Below are positions 23,601-31,985 of a DNA stretch of 64,000 bases, piece by piece. Both the position numbers and the translations under genes were made by a program. The stretch is from positions 410,478 through 474,477 of the forward strand of contig MU657183.1 of NCBI GenBank assembly GCA_026770575.1, given 5' to 3'. A model generated the notes under the pieces. The model saw only the letters and a program-made list of their open reading frames with translations. It was not told the DNA's origin and did no database searches. The stretch comes from Pelagophyceae sp. CCMP2097. Taxonomy: Eukaryota > Sar > Pelagophyceae. Each line of letters begins with the position of its first letter. The stretch's first letter is position 1.

Positions 23601-25690
23601 ACCCGAGCCGAGAAGACGGGTTTGGTCGTTTGACAAAGCCGCGACCCTTCGGGTTGGGCACAGATTGAGCAACTCCAAGACACCGTCCCTGCTCCTGGCT
23701 GTACGGCGCCGCCACCGGACGTTTGACAGTCGGGCCCCTTTGGCGGGCACTTGCCCGGCCTTTACGCGGTCACTTGCAAGGCCTCTTTCAAGGGCCCTTG
23801 AAAGCCCTCCGGACGGGCAAGCCCTCTTCGAATTGGATCGCACAGCTCCGGACGTCTTTCGAGCGGCGGAATCGGGCCCTCCGAAAGGCGCCCGCGAAGC
23901 TGGATCGGGCCAAAGGGGGCCACGGTCCGCGCGGCGTTTCGAAGGGCCGTCTCGAGTGGTCGTCTCGAAGGACCGTTTGAAGGGCCGTTTCGAGGAGCCG
24001 GCGAGAGTGGCCTTCTTGAGAGGCTGACTCGAGGGGCCGTCAAAAGGCGCCGTTTCGAGGTGTCGTCTCGAGGGGCCGGCATGGGGGGCCTTCTCGAGGG
24101 GCCATCCAAAGGCGCCGTTTCGTGGGGCCTTCTCAAGGGGCTTTTTCGAGGCACCGTCTCATGCGCCGTCTCGAGCGGCCGTCTTGAGGCGCCGTTTCGA
24201 AGTGTCGTCTCATGGAGCCCTCTCGAGAGGCCGTCCAAAGGCGCCATTTCAAGGGCCTTTTCGAGGGACCGTCTCGAGTGACCGTCCGAGGGCCCGCCCA
24301 GGGGACGTCGCAGAGAGGCCGCAGTCGAAGAGAAGGCAGCCGAGTGACCGCCCAAGGCACCGTCGAGAAACCGCCGTCAAAGCGACTGTCGCAGAGGCCC
24401 GTCAGAGGAACTGTCCAAAGGAACCGTCCAAGGGACCGCACAAGCAAGCGCCCAAGCGACCGACCGAGGGAATGTCCGAGGCGGAAGCAGGGGCGGGTTC
24501 GGGTTTGCCCTTCAACTCGTGGGTCGGGTTTGCCGCGTTTGCGCGTTTGACCGACCCGCATTTGAGTGGGTCTGGCCGTGGCCCGAACCCGAACCCGACC
24601 CGAGTAGACGGGTTTGGTCGCTCGACAAACCATTGGGTCGCAGATTGAGCAACCCGACCAGACCCAAATACCCAAATACTCTGTCGCTGCTCGTGGTACG
24701 GCGGCGAAGGTGCCGCTCGCTCCATCGTCGGTCGTGGTTCCACGATTCCGGGCGTGTCTCTCTGCCGCTCCTCGGCTCCTTTCGTCGCGCGAGAGTGCTT
24801 TCGGGCGCGGCGAGGCGCGTTGAACGCCGGCGTCGTCCAATCGCACCTATTTCCGACGGTGCGGGTTTTCCGAGACGGGGTTCCCACTCGAGACGGGCAC
24901 GGTCCACGCCCAAAGGGTCTGCCTTGGACGGAAGGCGGTCCCCCGCCGCGAAACGCACCACCGCGTCGGCTCTGATGTGGTGCCGTCGTCAAACTGATCC
25001 ATACACCTTCGCCAAAGGCGCGCAAAGGCCTCCTTATCGCCGACGACCTCTTTAAGACCGGGAACCGACGAGACCAGCGCGCCCGCGGGGCCGTTGATGT
25101 AGTTCTTCTCGTACTCGGGTTTAAACCTAGAGGAATTCCTATTTTGGGGTATTTTTGGCTGACATATTGTTCAAGGCGCCATCCTTCCACACCCCCCGCG
25201 AACAAACGGCGCATCACACCCCCGCTCGTCGCGCCCTGCTCGTCCACGACACGCGTCGCGTAAGCCATCCCCCGCTCGTCGTCGGCGAGTCACGGCGCTC
25301 GCCGGATCACGGGCCTCTTCTCTCGCAGGCCTCTTCTCAGAGCCCGCTTTCCAAAGATTTCAACAGATTTCGCAATCCAAAGACTCTGGAATAGGACTGC
25401 ATGCCGATATAGAGCACCCAGTCCATCTCCGCCACCTCGGTCAGCCCGAGGCGCCGCAGCATGGGAGCAATGTAGTTCTGCAGGTCCTTTCGGGGCCTAG
25501 TATTCATAGCAAGTCGTCTAAAAAATCGGCCCCGTCCCCCCTGCTCCTCACCCGACGCGAAACCGGAGGTTCGTTTTTTTGCTCCGCGCTGCCGGGTCGG
25601 CGACGATGCGCTCCTTTCGGTTAAAGGGGAAGGCGACCTGCGATGCATCCGTTGCCACCGAGAAATGTAGCCGTCCCAACGCTATAGAGC
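17641..25690 (-). CDS. Tubulin-tyrosine-ligase-like (TTL family) protein, many exons
   Basis: Supported exons on the minus strand, 5' to 3': about 25690-25552 (HFSVATDASQVAFPFNRKER ... LRFRVG), from 25496 (PRKDLQNYIAPMLRRLGLTE), from 25126 (YEKNYINGPAGALVSSVPGL), 22683 to about 22550 (SIWIVKPQRRYLSLGMHLAQ), 22234-22004 (FTLQKYVERPATIGRRKFDL RLWALL), from 21919 (MKRMTFPDPFPFQ), 20399-20260, 20198-20008 (ISPDALWDVEAQKWRLEEIN TNG), about 18555-18380, 18116-18001, and 17915-17641 ending FPDYII. The ATP-grasp signatures (Ile-Val-Lys-Pro, Arg-Lys-Phe-Asp-x-Arg-x-Trp, Leu-Glu-Glu-Ile-Asn-Thr-Asn) identify the TTL family, which ligates Tyr, Glu or Gly to tubulin or other proteins; the substrate is not predictable. 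Splice phases agree for most neighbouring exons. The joins 25496/25126 and 20008/18555 are unresolved, and the 5' end is uncertain. Long introns hold repeat arrays. Confidence 0.8.
18650..19880. repeat. Degenerate tandem array, unit like CCTTGCAAGGGACCGTG
   Basis: About 1.2 kb of imperfect 12-26 bp units centred on the palindrome CCTTGCAAGG and GGCCCTTGCGAGGGGCC. It occupies the intron between TTL-like exons 20008 and 18555. The same type recurs at 59160-60300 in gene D. Confidence 0.85.
22268..22327. repeat. 12 bp tandem repeat GGCATTTCTCTC x5
   Basis: Five near-perfect copies of a 12 bp unit lie immediately 5' (in gene sense) of the TTL-like exon at 22234. In the transcript strand it is purine-rich (GAGAGAAATGCC), close to the acceptor. 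Confidence 0.9.
23346..23411. repeat. 15 bp tandem repeat GGGTTTCCCCGAAAA x4
   Basis: Four almost identical units of a 15 bp repeat, each carrying the imperfect palindrome TTTCCCCGAAAAGGG. The minus strand reads it as Phe-Gly-Glu-Thr-Leu repeats in an open frame, but there is no other evidence for coding. Confidence 0.92.
23501..24694 (-). mobile_element. Composite minisatellite element 1 (inside a TTL-like intron)
   Basis: In its own minus orientation the order is: module copy (24694-24483), array of GGTCCCTCGGACGGTCGCTT type (about 24480-24280), array of GGCCCCTCGAGACGGCC type (about 24280-23950), the roughly 190 bp conserved module beginning GTGGACCGTGGCCCCC (about 23940-23705), and a second module copy in the same orientation (23696-23501). 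The outer modules have inverted ends AGGAGCAGGGACGG / CCGTCCCTGCTCCT, more diverged at the far ends. No coding sequence recognised. Confidence 0.75.
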
Positions 25691-26775
25691 GCTCGGCCAA
25701 AGGGTCGACGCCGCTCGGCCAAAGGCTCCAAAGCCCCGCCTTGCCGGCCAAGGGCGACTCACGGCGGGGCTCAGCGCCGGCAGGGCGTCCAGAGCGACCT
25801 AAAAGCCAATGGTCTCGAGGGAGGTGAAGAGTGTGGACCCGTCGCGAGACTCTGAGAGAGGCGTCACTCGTCAAAGGCCGCACGCTCGTCGCCGGCCGGA
25901 GGCTCTTTCGCCAGCCGGAGACACTGCCGTCGCGGCGCGCTCGGAGCGGCGCGCGGCGGCCGCGGGGCCAAAAGTGCTCAGGCCGCGCGACACCGGCTTG
26001 AAACGCACCGGTTTGAACCGCTTCTTCCGGCTCCGTTTCGCCGCCGGCAACGTCTTCATCGTATTCGTCGCCCTCGTGCCGCCGGCCGCCGAGGCGTTGC
26101 CCCGGGCGCCGGCGGCGGCGGGCGCGCGGCCCGCGTCGAAGGCCCGCGGCGGCGCGAGGTCCGCGTCGACGGCTAGCGGAAGCGCGCGGTCCATGTCGAC
26201 GGTGTCACCCTGCCCGACCTGCGCGCGGGCGAAGACCTGTTCGGCAGCCTGCGCGCGAACGACGACCTACGCCCACGTCGGCATCCGCGAACGGCCGACG
26301 GCGGCTCTGTGCGGACCGCCGCAGACGGCTCTGTACAGCGGCTCTGTGCGAACCGCCGACGGCCCTTGGGTCTCGACCTCGGGAAGCGCACCGGTGCCGC
26401 CGCCGGGCCCTGTTCGCGGCCGTGCGCGGCGAGGACTCGGAGGTTGCAGGCGAGCCAGGCGGCTGCGATCAGGAGCGCGGCGCAGCAGACAACTGGCCGC
26501 AACGCGCACCCACGCCGCCGTGGCGACGGCCGCCCGGCCGCCATGAGCTCCAGAGAGCTTTCCTCTGGGCCGTAGACCTCCGAGGGCCGCACGTCGCACG
26601 TCGGCGCCGACTAGGTCCTCGACGGCGTCACGCCTTCAGAGCCGCGCGGCGGGGACCTCCGTCGCTAAAATTTGGCGACCTCTGGGATTTTGTTGCTCTG
26701 AGTGTGACTCGGGAGGTGGCGCCCGGGCCCTCCGCACCTCCTCGCCGGGCCGTCGGGCCGGCCGCAGGCCTGCGG
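25691..26775. other. Region between the TTL-like gene and gene B
   Basis: Probably holds divergent promoters and possibly the 5' exons of the TTL-like gene. A candidate coding region on the minus strand is listed separately. The long plus-strand frame from 26422 is open into gene B, but its first 118 codons show no conservation with gene C. Confidence 0.4.
25871..26592 (-). CDS. Hypothetical protein with N-terminal membrane anchor (uncertain)
   Basis: Minus-strand frame 26592-26173 starts MRPSEVYGPEESSLELMAAG, is followed by basic residues, and carries one hydrophobic segment (ALRPVVCCAALLIAAAWLAC) typical of a signal anchor, then Arg/Pro-rich sequence. A second frame (26194-25871) reads RALPLAVDADLAPPRAFDAG ... 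KRSRKKRFKPVRFKPVSRGL. They could be two exons of one type II membrane protein, or the 5' end of the TTL-like gene just downstream on the same strand. No family recognised. Confidence 0.3.
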
Positions 26776-28686
26776 ATGCGCGGGCCTATCGCGCTCCTAT
26801 GCCTCTTGCTGGCGCTGGCTCGCGACGGTTCGGCCCTCGGCTTCAAGGTCAAGGTCAAGGTCGACCTCTTCGTGCGCAACCTGCCCTTTGAGGCCACGGT
26901 TGAGGATGTCCGCGGCGCGTTTGCAAACGTCTGCGCCGTTGAAGACGTAAGAGTGCCCGTGTGCGGCGATGGCAGGGCTCGGGGATTCGCTTTCGTCACT
27001 GTAGCAGCCACAGAGTCCGACGCCGTCCAACGCGCCATGGACGGTTCTATGGTCGTCGGCCGCAAGATCACGGTGGGGCTCGCGACGTCGAAAAAATCGG
27101 CGCCGGGTTCGATTGAGCTGAACAACGACCTCGTCGCGGCCGAGACCGCCGCCGAAATCCTCACCCTCGTCGAGACCCAAGGCGCCGCTTTCAACGCCGT
27201 CAACTACGCCACGGCGCTCCACCGCCTCGGCGTCCTGAGCCGCGAAACGGCCTCGTCGCCGCTCCTGCAAAAGTTGTCCGACGGCGCGGCAGCGTCCGTC
27301 ATCAAAGAACCATCACAGTGGGCTTCACGCGGCCTCGCCAACGCGTGCTGGGGCGTCGCCAAGATCGGCACCATCGAGGCCCCCTTGCTCTTCGACGCCG
27401 TCGCCGCGGAAGCGTCGAAGAAGATCGGCACGTTCACTTCGCAAAACCTCGCTAACACGGCCTGGGCTTTTGCGACGGCGGGCGTAGAAGCGCCGGCTTT
27501 ATTCGAGGCGATTGCTGCAGAGGCCCCGAAGAAGATCATGTCGTTTAATTCGCAAGCGCTGGCCAACACCGTCTGGTCTTATGCGACTGCGGCCGTCGTG
27601 GCCCCGGCTTTATTTGAAGCCATCGCCGATGAAGCACCGCACAAGATCGCGACGTTCAACCCGCAAAACCTCGCGAATACTGTGTGGGCCTATGCGACGG
27701 CGGGCTTTGAAGCGACGGCTTTATTTGAAGCGGTCGCCGCAGAGGCACCGAAGAAGATTGCCACGTTCAAATCGCAAGAGCTCGCAAACATGGCGTGGGC
27801 GTACTCGACGGCGGGCGTCGACGCGCCGGCGCTGTTCCAGGTGCTTGCTGCGAAAGCACTGAAGAAGATTGCGATGTTCAACGCGCAAGACCTCGCGAAC
27901 ACGGTGTGGGCCTACGCGACGGCGGGAGCCGAGGCGCCGGCGCTCTTCACGGCGGTCGCTGCGGAAGCACCGAAGAAGATCGCCACTTTTAGCTCGCAAG
28001 CGCTCGCGAATACCGCGTGGGCTTATGCGACGGCGGGCGTCGCCGCGCCGGCTTTATTTGAAGCGGTCGCCGTAGAATCGTCGAAGAAGATTGCGACGTT
28101 CACTCCGCAAGACCTCGCAAATACCGCGTGGGCTTACGCGACGGCGGGCGTCGCGGCGCCGGCGCTCTTCGAGGCGCTTGCTACGAGCATCGAAGCGAAG
28201 ATGAGCGAGTTCAGCCCCGACGGGCTGTCTCAGCTGCACCAAGTCTTTTTGCACCTCCAACTGGAGGCACCGCAGCACGCACTGACTTTACTTTTGAGTC
28301 GCCACGAGGCTGAGCTTCGCGCGGCGTTCCTCCGCGAAGAGCCGAGCCCGTCGCGCTCGCAGCGCGACGTGTCCGCGGCGCTCGACCGCATCGGCTGGGC
28401 GCACGAGTTCGAGCACGTCACCACCGAAGGCATTAGCCTCGATATGGCACGTCCGGCTTCAAAGGTCGCCGTCGAGTTCGACGGCCCCACGCACTACCTC
28501 GCGGGCGCCTCGGATGGCAGTCGGCGCGTGCTCGACGGCAAGTCCAAGGCCAAGGAGCGGCTGCTGCGCAGGCTGGGTTGGGACCTGATCCGCGTGCCGT
28601 TCTACGAGTGGGACGCGCTGCGGGGCGAGGACCGCGAAGCGTACCTGCGATTGAAGTTGCCCGAAAGCAGAGTCATAAGACCATAG
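26776..28686 (+). CDS. RRM, 37-residue-repeat and RAP-domain protein with signal peptide (gene B)
   Basis: 636 residues from the Met at 26776. I chose this start because MRGPIALLCLLLALARDGSA LGF is a clear signal peptide matching that of gene C. Order: signal peptide (1-22), RRM (about 25-105: VDLFVRNLPFEATVEDVRGA, RNP1-like ARGFAFVTV), a linker domain (ETAAEILTLVETQGAAFNAV), eight 37-residue repeats (LANTVWAYATAGFEATALFE type), and a RAP domain (VAVEFDGPTHYL ... KAKERLLRRLGWDLIRVPFY EW). The 37-residue period fits the heptatricopeptide repeats described with RAP domains in organellar RNA-binding proteins. The protein probably enters the ER-plastid route and binds organelle RNA (inference). 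Intronless. A tandem paralogue (gene C) starts 353 bp downstream. Confidence 0.9.
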   Translation: MRGPIALLCLLLALARDGSALGFKVKVKVDLFVRNLPFEATVEDVRGAFANVCAVEDVRVPVCGDGRARGFAFVTVAATESDAVQRAMDGSMVVGRKITVGLATSKKSAPGSIELNNDLVAAETAAEILTLVETQGAAFNAVNYATALHRLGVLSRETASSPLLQKLSDGAAASVIKEPSQWASRGLANACWGVAKIGTIEAPLLFDAVAAEASKKIGTFTSQNLANTAWAFATAGVEAPALFEAIAAEAPKKIMSFNSQALANTVWSYATAAVVAPALFEAIADEAPHKIATFNPQNLANTVWAYATAGFEATALFEAVAAEAPKKIATFKSQELANMAWAYSTAGVDAPALFQVLAAKALKKIAMFNAQDLANTVWAYATAGAEAPALFTAVAAEAPKKIATFSSQALANTAWAYATAGVAAPALFEAVAVESSKKIATFTPQDLANTAWAYATAGVAAPALFEALATSIEAKMSEFSPDGLSQLHQVFLHLQLEAPQHALTLLLSRHEAELRAAFLREEPSPSRSQRDVSAALDRIGWAHEFEHVTTEGISLDMARPASKVAVEFDGPTHYLAGASDGSRRVLDGKSKAKERLLRRLGWDLIRVPFYEWDALRGEDREAYLRLKLPESRVIRP

Positions 28687-29039
28687 GAATTCCTACTTTG
28701 TCGACTCTTGCGATAAAGCGGACGAGAAAGACCCACTTCGCGGGATGCCGACCTCGAACGCCGGCGTGGCGTCGTCGACTATAGGACAGGTCTGACACGC
28801 CAAGACGACCCAGACCTTCCAGGTCAGGCCTGTGCGCAGCTGCAGCTGGACTCCGACCCCCATTCTACCTCGCGTCGCTGAAATTTTGGCGAAGTTTCGA
28901 CACCTCCGAGTCCGGACGCGAGCGAGGACCCCCGTGGGCCGAACGAACAGGTCCTCTCGAGCAGGCCCAGCGAGGCCGGTCTCCCGACCGAATTTTGACC
29001 GTCGCCTCTTTTTTGTCCGGTTGATGCTCCGAAGCAGGC
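28687..29039. promoter_or_regulatory. Spacer between genes B and C
   Basis: 353 bp with no open frame of note; must contain the 3' end of B and the promoter of C. An AGGAATTCCTA palindrome follows the B stop directly. Similar motifs occur near 1750 and 25128. Confidence 0.35.
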
Positions 29040-31316
29040 ATGAAGATCCCTCACGCCCTCCTCAGCCTCCTCCTCTTGCTGGCTCGCGAGGGCGCGGCCC
29101 TCGGGTTAAACGTCAAAGTCGACCTCTTCGTGCGCAACCTGTTCTTCGAGGCCACGGCGGAAGACGTGCGCCGCGCGTTCGAGCCCGTCTGCGCCGTGGG
29201 CGGCGTCCGCGTCCCCGTCGACGGCGCGACGGGCCAGTCGCGCGGGTTCGCCTTTGTGACCATCGATGCGGTGGAGTGCGACGCCGCACGCCGTGCGATG
29301 GACGGCGCGGTTATTGGCGGCCGCAAGATCACAGTGCAACTCGCAACGTCCAACACCACGCCGGCCCCAAGGACTTCAAACGAGCCACGGTCCGGCAAGG
29401 CAGCGGCGATCGCCCTAAACAAGCAGCTCGTGGTGAGCGAGAGAGCCGCTGACATCCTTTCGCTCTTCGAGGACAAGGGCGCCGATTTCAACTACGTCAA
29501 CTACGCCACGTCGCTCCACCGCCTCGGAGTCCTCAGCCGCTCTTTCGACAAGGCATCTCGACCGCTCCTGCAAAAGTTGGTGGACCGCGCGACGTCGAGT
29601 ATCATCAACGATTCCAAACAGTGGGAATCTCGGCACCTCGCGAATGCGTGCTGGGGCATTGCCAAGATTGGCAACATCGAAGCGCCGGCGCTGTTCGAGG
29701 CGGTCGCTGCGGAAGCATTAAAGAAGATGGCTACGTTCACTCCGCAAAACCTCGCGAACACCGTGTGGGCTTATACGACGGCAGGCGTCGCGGCGCCGGC
29801 GCTGTTCGACGCGGTCGCTGTAGAATCGTCGAAGAAGATTGATACGTTCAACCCGCAAGCGCTCGCGAACACCGTCTGGGCGTATTCGGCGGCAGGAGTT
29901 CAGGCGCCGGCGCTCTTCGAGGCGGTCGCTGCGGAAGCACCGAAGAGGATTGTGACGTTCAACGCGCAAGACCTCGCAAACACCGTGTGGGCTTTTGCAA
30001 CAGCAGGAGTCGAGGCGCCGGCGCTGTTCGAGGCGGTCACCGCAGAAGCGGCAAAGAAGATTGCCACGTTCAAACCACAAGAGCTCGCAAACACCGTGTG
30101 GGCTTATGCGACGGCGGGCGTCGCTGCACCGGCGCTTTTTGAGGCGGTGGCTACAAAGACACCAACGAAGATTGCGTCCTTCGACCCGCAAGCGCTCGCG
30201 AACACCGTGTGGGCTTATGCGACGGCGGGCATCGCTGCACCGGCGCTGTTCGAGGCTGTCGCTGTAGAATCGTCAAAAAAGATTGAGAAGTTCACTCCGC
30301 AAGCGCTAGCGAACACCGTGTGGGCCTATGCAACGGCGGCCGTCGAGATGCCGGCGCTGTTCGAGGCTGTCGCTGTGGAAGCACCGAAGAAGATTGCAAC
30401 TTTCAACTCACAAAACCTCGGAAACACCGTGTGGGCCTATGCGACGTCGGGCATCGCGGCGCCGGCGCTGTTCGAGGCGGTCGCCGCTGAGGCACCAAAG
30501 AAGATTGAGACGTTCATTCCGCAAAACCTCGCGAACACTGTGTGGGCCTATGCGACGGCGGGTGTTACGGCGCCGGCGCTGTTCGATGTGCTTGCTTTGA
30601 GCATCGAAGCGCAGATCGACGAGTTCAATCTCAACGCACTGTCTCAGCTGCACCAAGTCACCATGCACCTCCAACTGGAGGCACCGCAGCACGCACTGAC
30701 TTTACTTTTGAGTCGGCACGAGGCCGAGCTTCGCGCGGCGTTCCTCCGCTCAGAGCCGAGGCCATCGCAGACGCAGCGCGACGTCTCTACCGCGCTCTTC
30801 CGCATCGGCTGGGCGCACGACTTCGAGCACGTCACCGCCGAAGGCATCAGCCTCGATATGGCACATCCGGCCTCGAAGGTCGCTGTCGAGTTCGACGGCC
30901 CGACTCATTATCTTGTTGGTGCCTCCCGCATGCTCGACGGCAAGTCCAAGGCCAAAGAGCGGCTGCTCCGCAGGCTGGGCTGGAAGCTCGTCCGCGTGCC
31001 GTACTTTGAATGGATGGAGCTGCGGTCGAGCGCTAGCCGCGACGATTACTTGCGCGACGGCCTCGAGGACGCGCTCCGTCCGAGTCGAGACGTTGCCGTG
31101 GCGGCGTCGGTCGAGGGAAGTGCGCCGGCGGGCGAGGTTGCGGGCCGACGAGCGGGCACCTCGTCGCGGCTGACGGTCGTGCACCTCCGAGCGCTCCTCA
31201 AGGCGCGCGGCCTGAAGCAGGCGGGCCTCAAGCTCGCCCTGTTGGAGCGGCTCGAGGCGGACGGCTGGCGCCAAGGGGTTCAAGCGTCCGATGCTGGATC
31301 TGATGTTGGGTCGTAA
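29040..31316 (+). CDS. RRM, 37-residue-repeat, RAP and SAP protein with signal peptide (gene C)
   Basis: 758 residues. Signal peptide MKIPHALLSLLLLLAREGAA LG, then an RRM (VDLFVRNLFFEATAEDVRRA, RNP1-like SRGFAFVTI), an Ala-rich helix (AAAIALNKQLVVSERAADIL), a conserved HLANACWGIAKIGN block, nine 37-residue repeats (LANTVWAYATAGIAAPALFE type), and a RAP domain (SKVAVEFDGPTHYLVGASRM, KAKERLLRRLGWKLVRVPYF EWMELRSS). Gene B ends there. Gene C continues about 90 residues to a SAP-like motif LTVVHLRALLKARGLKQAGL KLALLERLEADG, a helix-extended-loop-helix that usually binds DNA. RNA plus DNA contacts would suit a factor acting on organelle nucleoids or transcripts (inference). Intronless and complete. 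Confidence 0.92.
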   Translation: MKIPHALLSLLLLLAREGAALGLNVKVDLFVRNLFFEATAEDVRRAFEPVCAVGGVRVPVDGATGQSRGFAFVTIDAVECDAARRAMDGAVIGGRKITVQLATSNTTPAPRTSNEPRSGKAAAIALNKQLVVSERAADILSLFEDKGADFNYVNYATSLHRLGVLSRSFDKASRPLLQKLVDRATSSIINDSKQWESRHLANACWGIAKIGNIEAPALFEAVAAEALKKMATFTPQNLANTVWAYTTAGVAAPALFDAVAVESSKKIDTFNPQALANTVWAYSAAGVQAPALFEAVAAEAPKRIVTFNAQDLANTVWAFATAGVEAPALFEAVTAEAAKKIATFKPQELANTVWAYATAGVAAPALFEAVATKTPTKIASFDPQALANTVWAYATAGIAAPALFEAVAVESSKKIEKFTPQALANTVWAYATAAVEMPALFEAVAVEAPKKIATFNSQNLGNTVWAYATSGIAAPALFEAVAAEAPKKIETFIPQNLANTVWAYATAGVTAPALFDVLALSIEAQIDEFNLNALSQLHQVTMHLQLEAPQHALTLLLSRHEAELRAAFLRSEPRPSQTQRDVSTALFRIGWAHDFEHVTAEGISLDMAHPASKVAVEFDGPTHYLVGASRMLDGKSKAKERLLRRLGWKLVRVPYFEWMELRSSASRDDYLRDGLEDALRPSRDVAVAASVEGSAPAGEVAGRRAGTSSRLTVVHLRALLKARGLKQAGLKLALLERLEADGWRQGVQASDAGSDVGS

Positions 31317-31985
31317 ATATATAAAGAACTCTCATCCCTCTGCCATGCGTCCTTGGCAAGACGAGACGGTATGCAGTGCACGGAGCTGCGGCCTGGTCGC
31401 GGTTCTGAAGCAGTCTCGGAACCCCGAAAGGTTTGCAGAGCGTCGGCCGGGCCCCGCGAGGCCGCGGTCCGAGGCTGCAATCACTCCTGTCCCCGCTCGC
31501 AGCCTTGCCGACATGGTGTACGACGAGGCACTCCCGAGGGCCGCGCCGCTTCGGACTCGCAGCAACTCCTGTCTCGACTCTGCCCGCGCGCAATCGCCCC
31601 TCTGAACGGTCTCTCCGGATGTGACCTCGACACGACGACCTGGATTGCTCCAACGTCCTTTGAAGACGAGCGTCGCCGCGAGGCCCGCGGCGGTGCATTG
31701 AAAGCCGCCGTAAGAGTCCGTCCCAGCGCTGTTGAATGTCGATCCGAGCCGGCCTCGACAAAGGCCTCCTCGCTGGGCGCCCGTGGCACTGCGCCCACGC
31801 TCGCGGGCGCGGGCACGAGGCGGAGGTCCACGCCGCAACGGACTCGAGGGTTCCCAACTTCTCAGTTCAACAGTTGAAATGTCGGAATAAACGATCGCCA
31901 ACTCGCCGTTCCTTCGAATCTCTCGCCAAGCATCCTTGGCAGGTCTCGCTCCAGAGTCGCCCCCTCTGGGTGTCCTTTGGTGGCC
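31317..31985. other. Spacer between gene C and AsnRS
   Basis: Overlapping open frames on both strands without recognisable motifs. Nothing else seen. Confidence 0.45.

Noticed and set aside
22667..23683. 338-codon minus-strand frame across the 15 bp minisatellite
   Set aside because: Crosses a composite-element module and an intron of the TTL-like gene; no motif, and reading through the repeat merely gives a periodic peptide.
24512..24961. 149-codon minus-strand frame following TTL-like exon 25126
   Set aside because: Most of it translates the 200 bp module; only the beginning might belong to the exon, and the boundary could not be set.
26422..26775. N-terminal extension of gene B upstream of the signal peptide
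   Set aside because: The extension has no counterpart in gene C, and the Met at 26776 begins a signal peptide that aligns with C.
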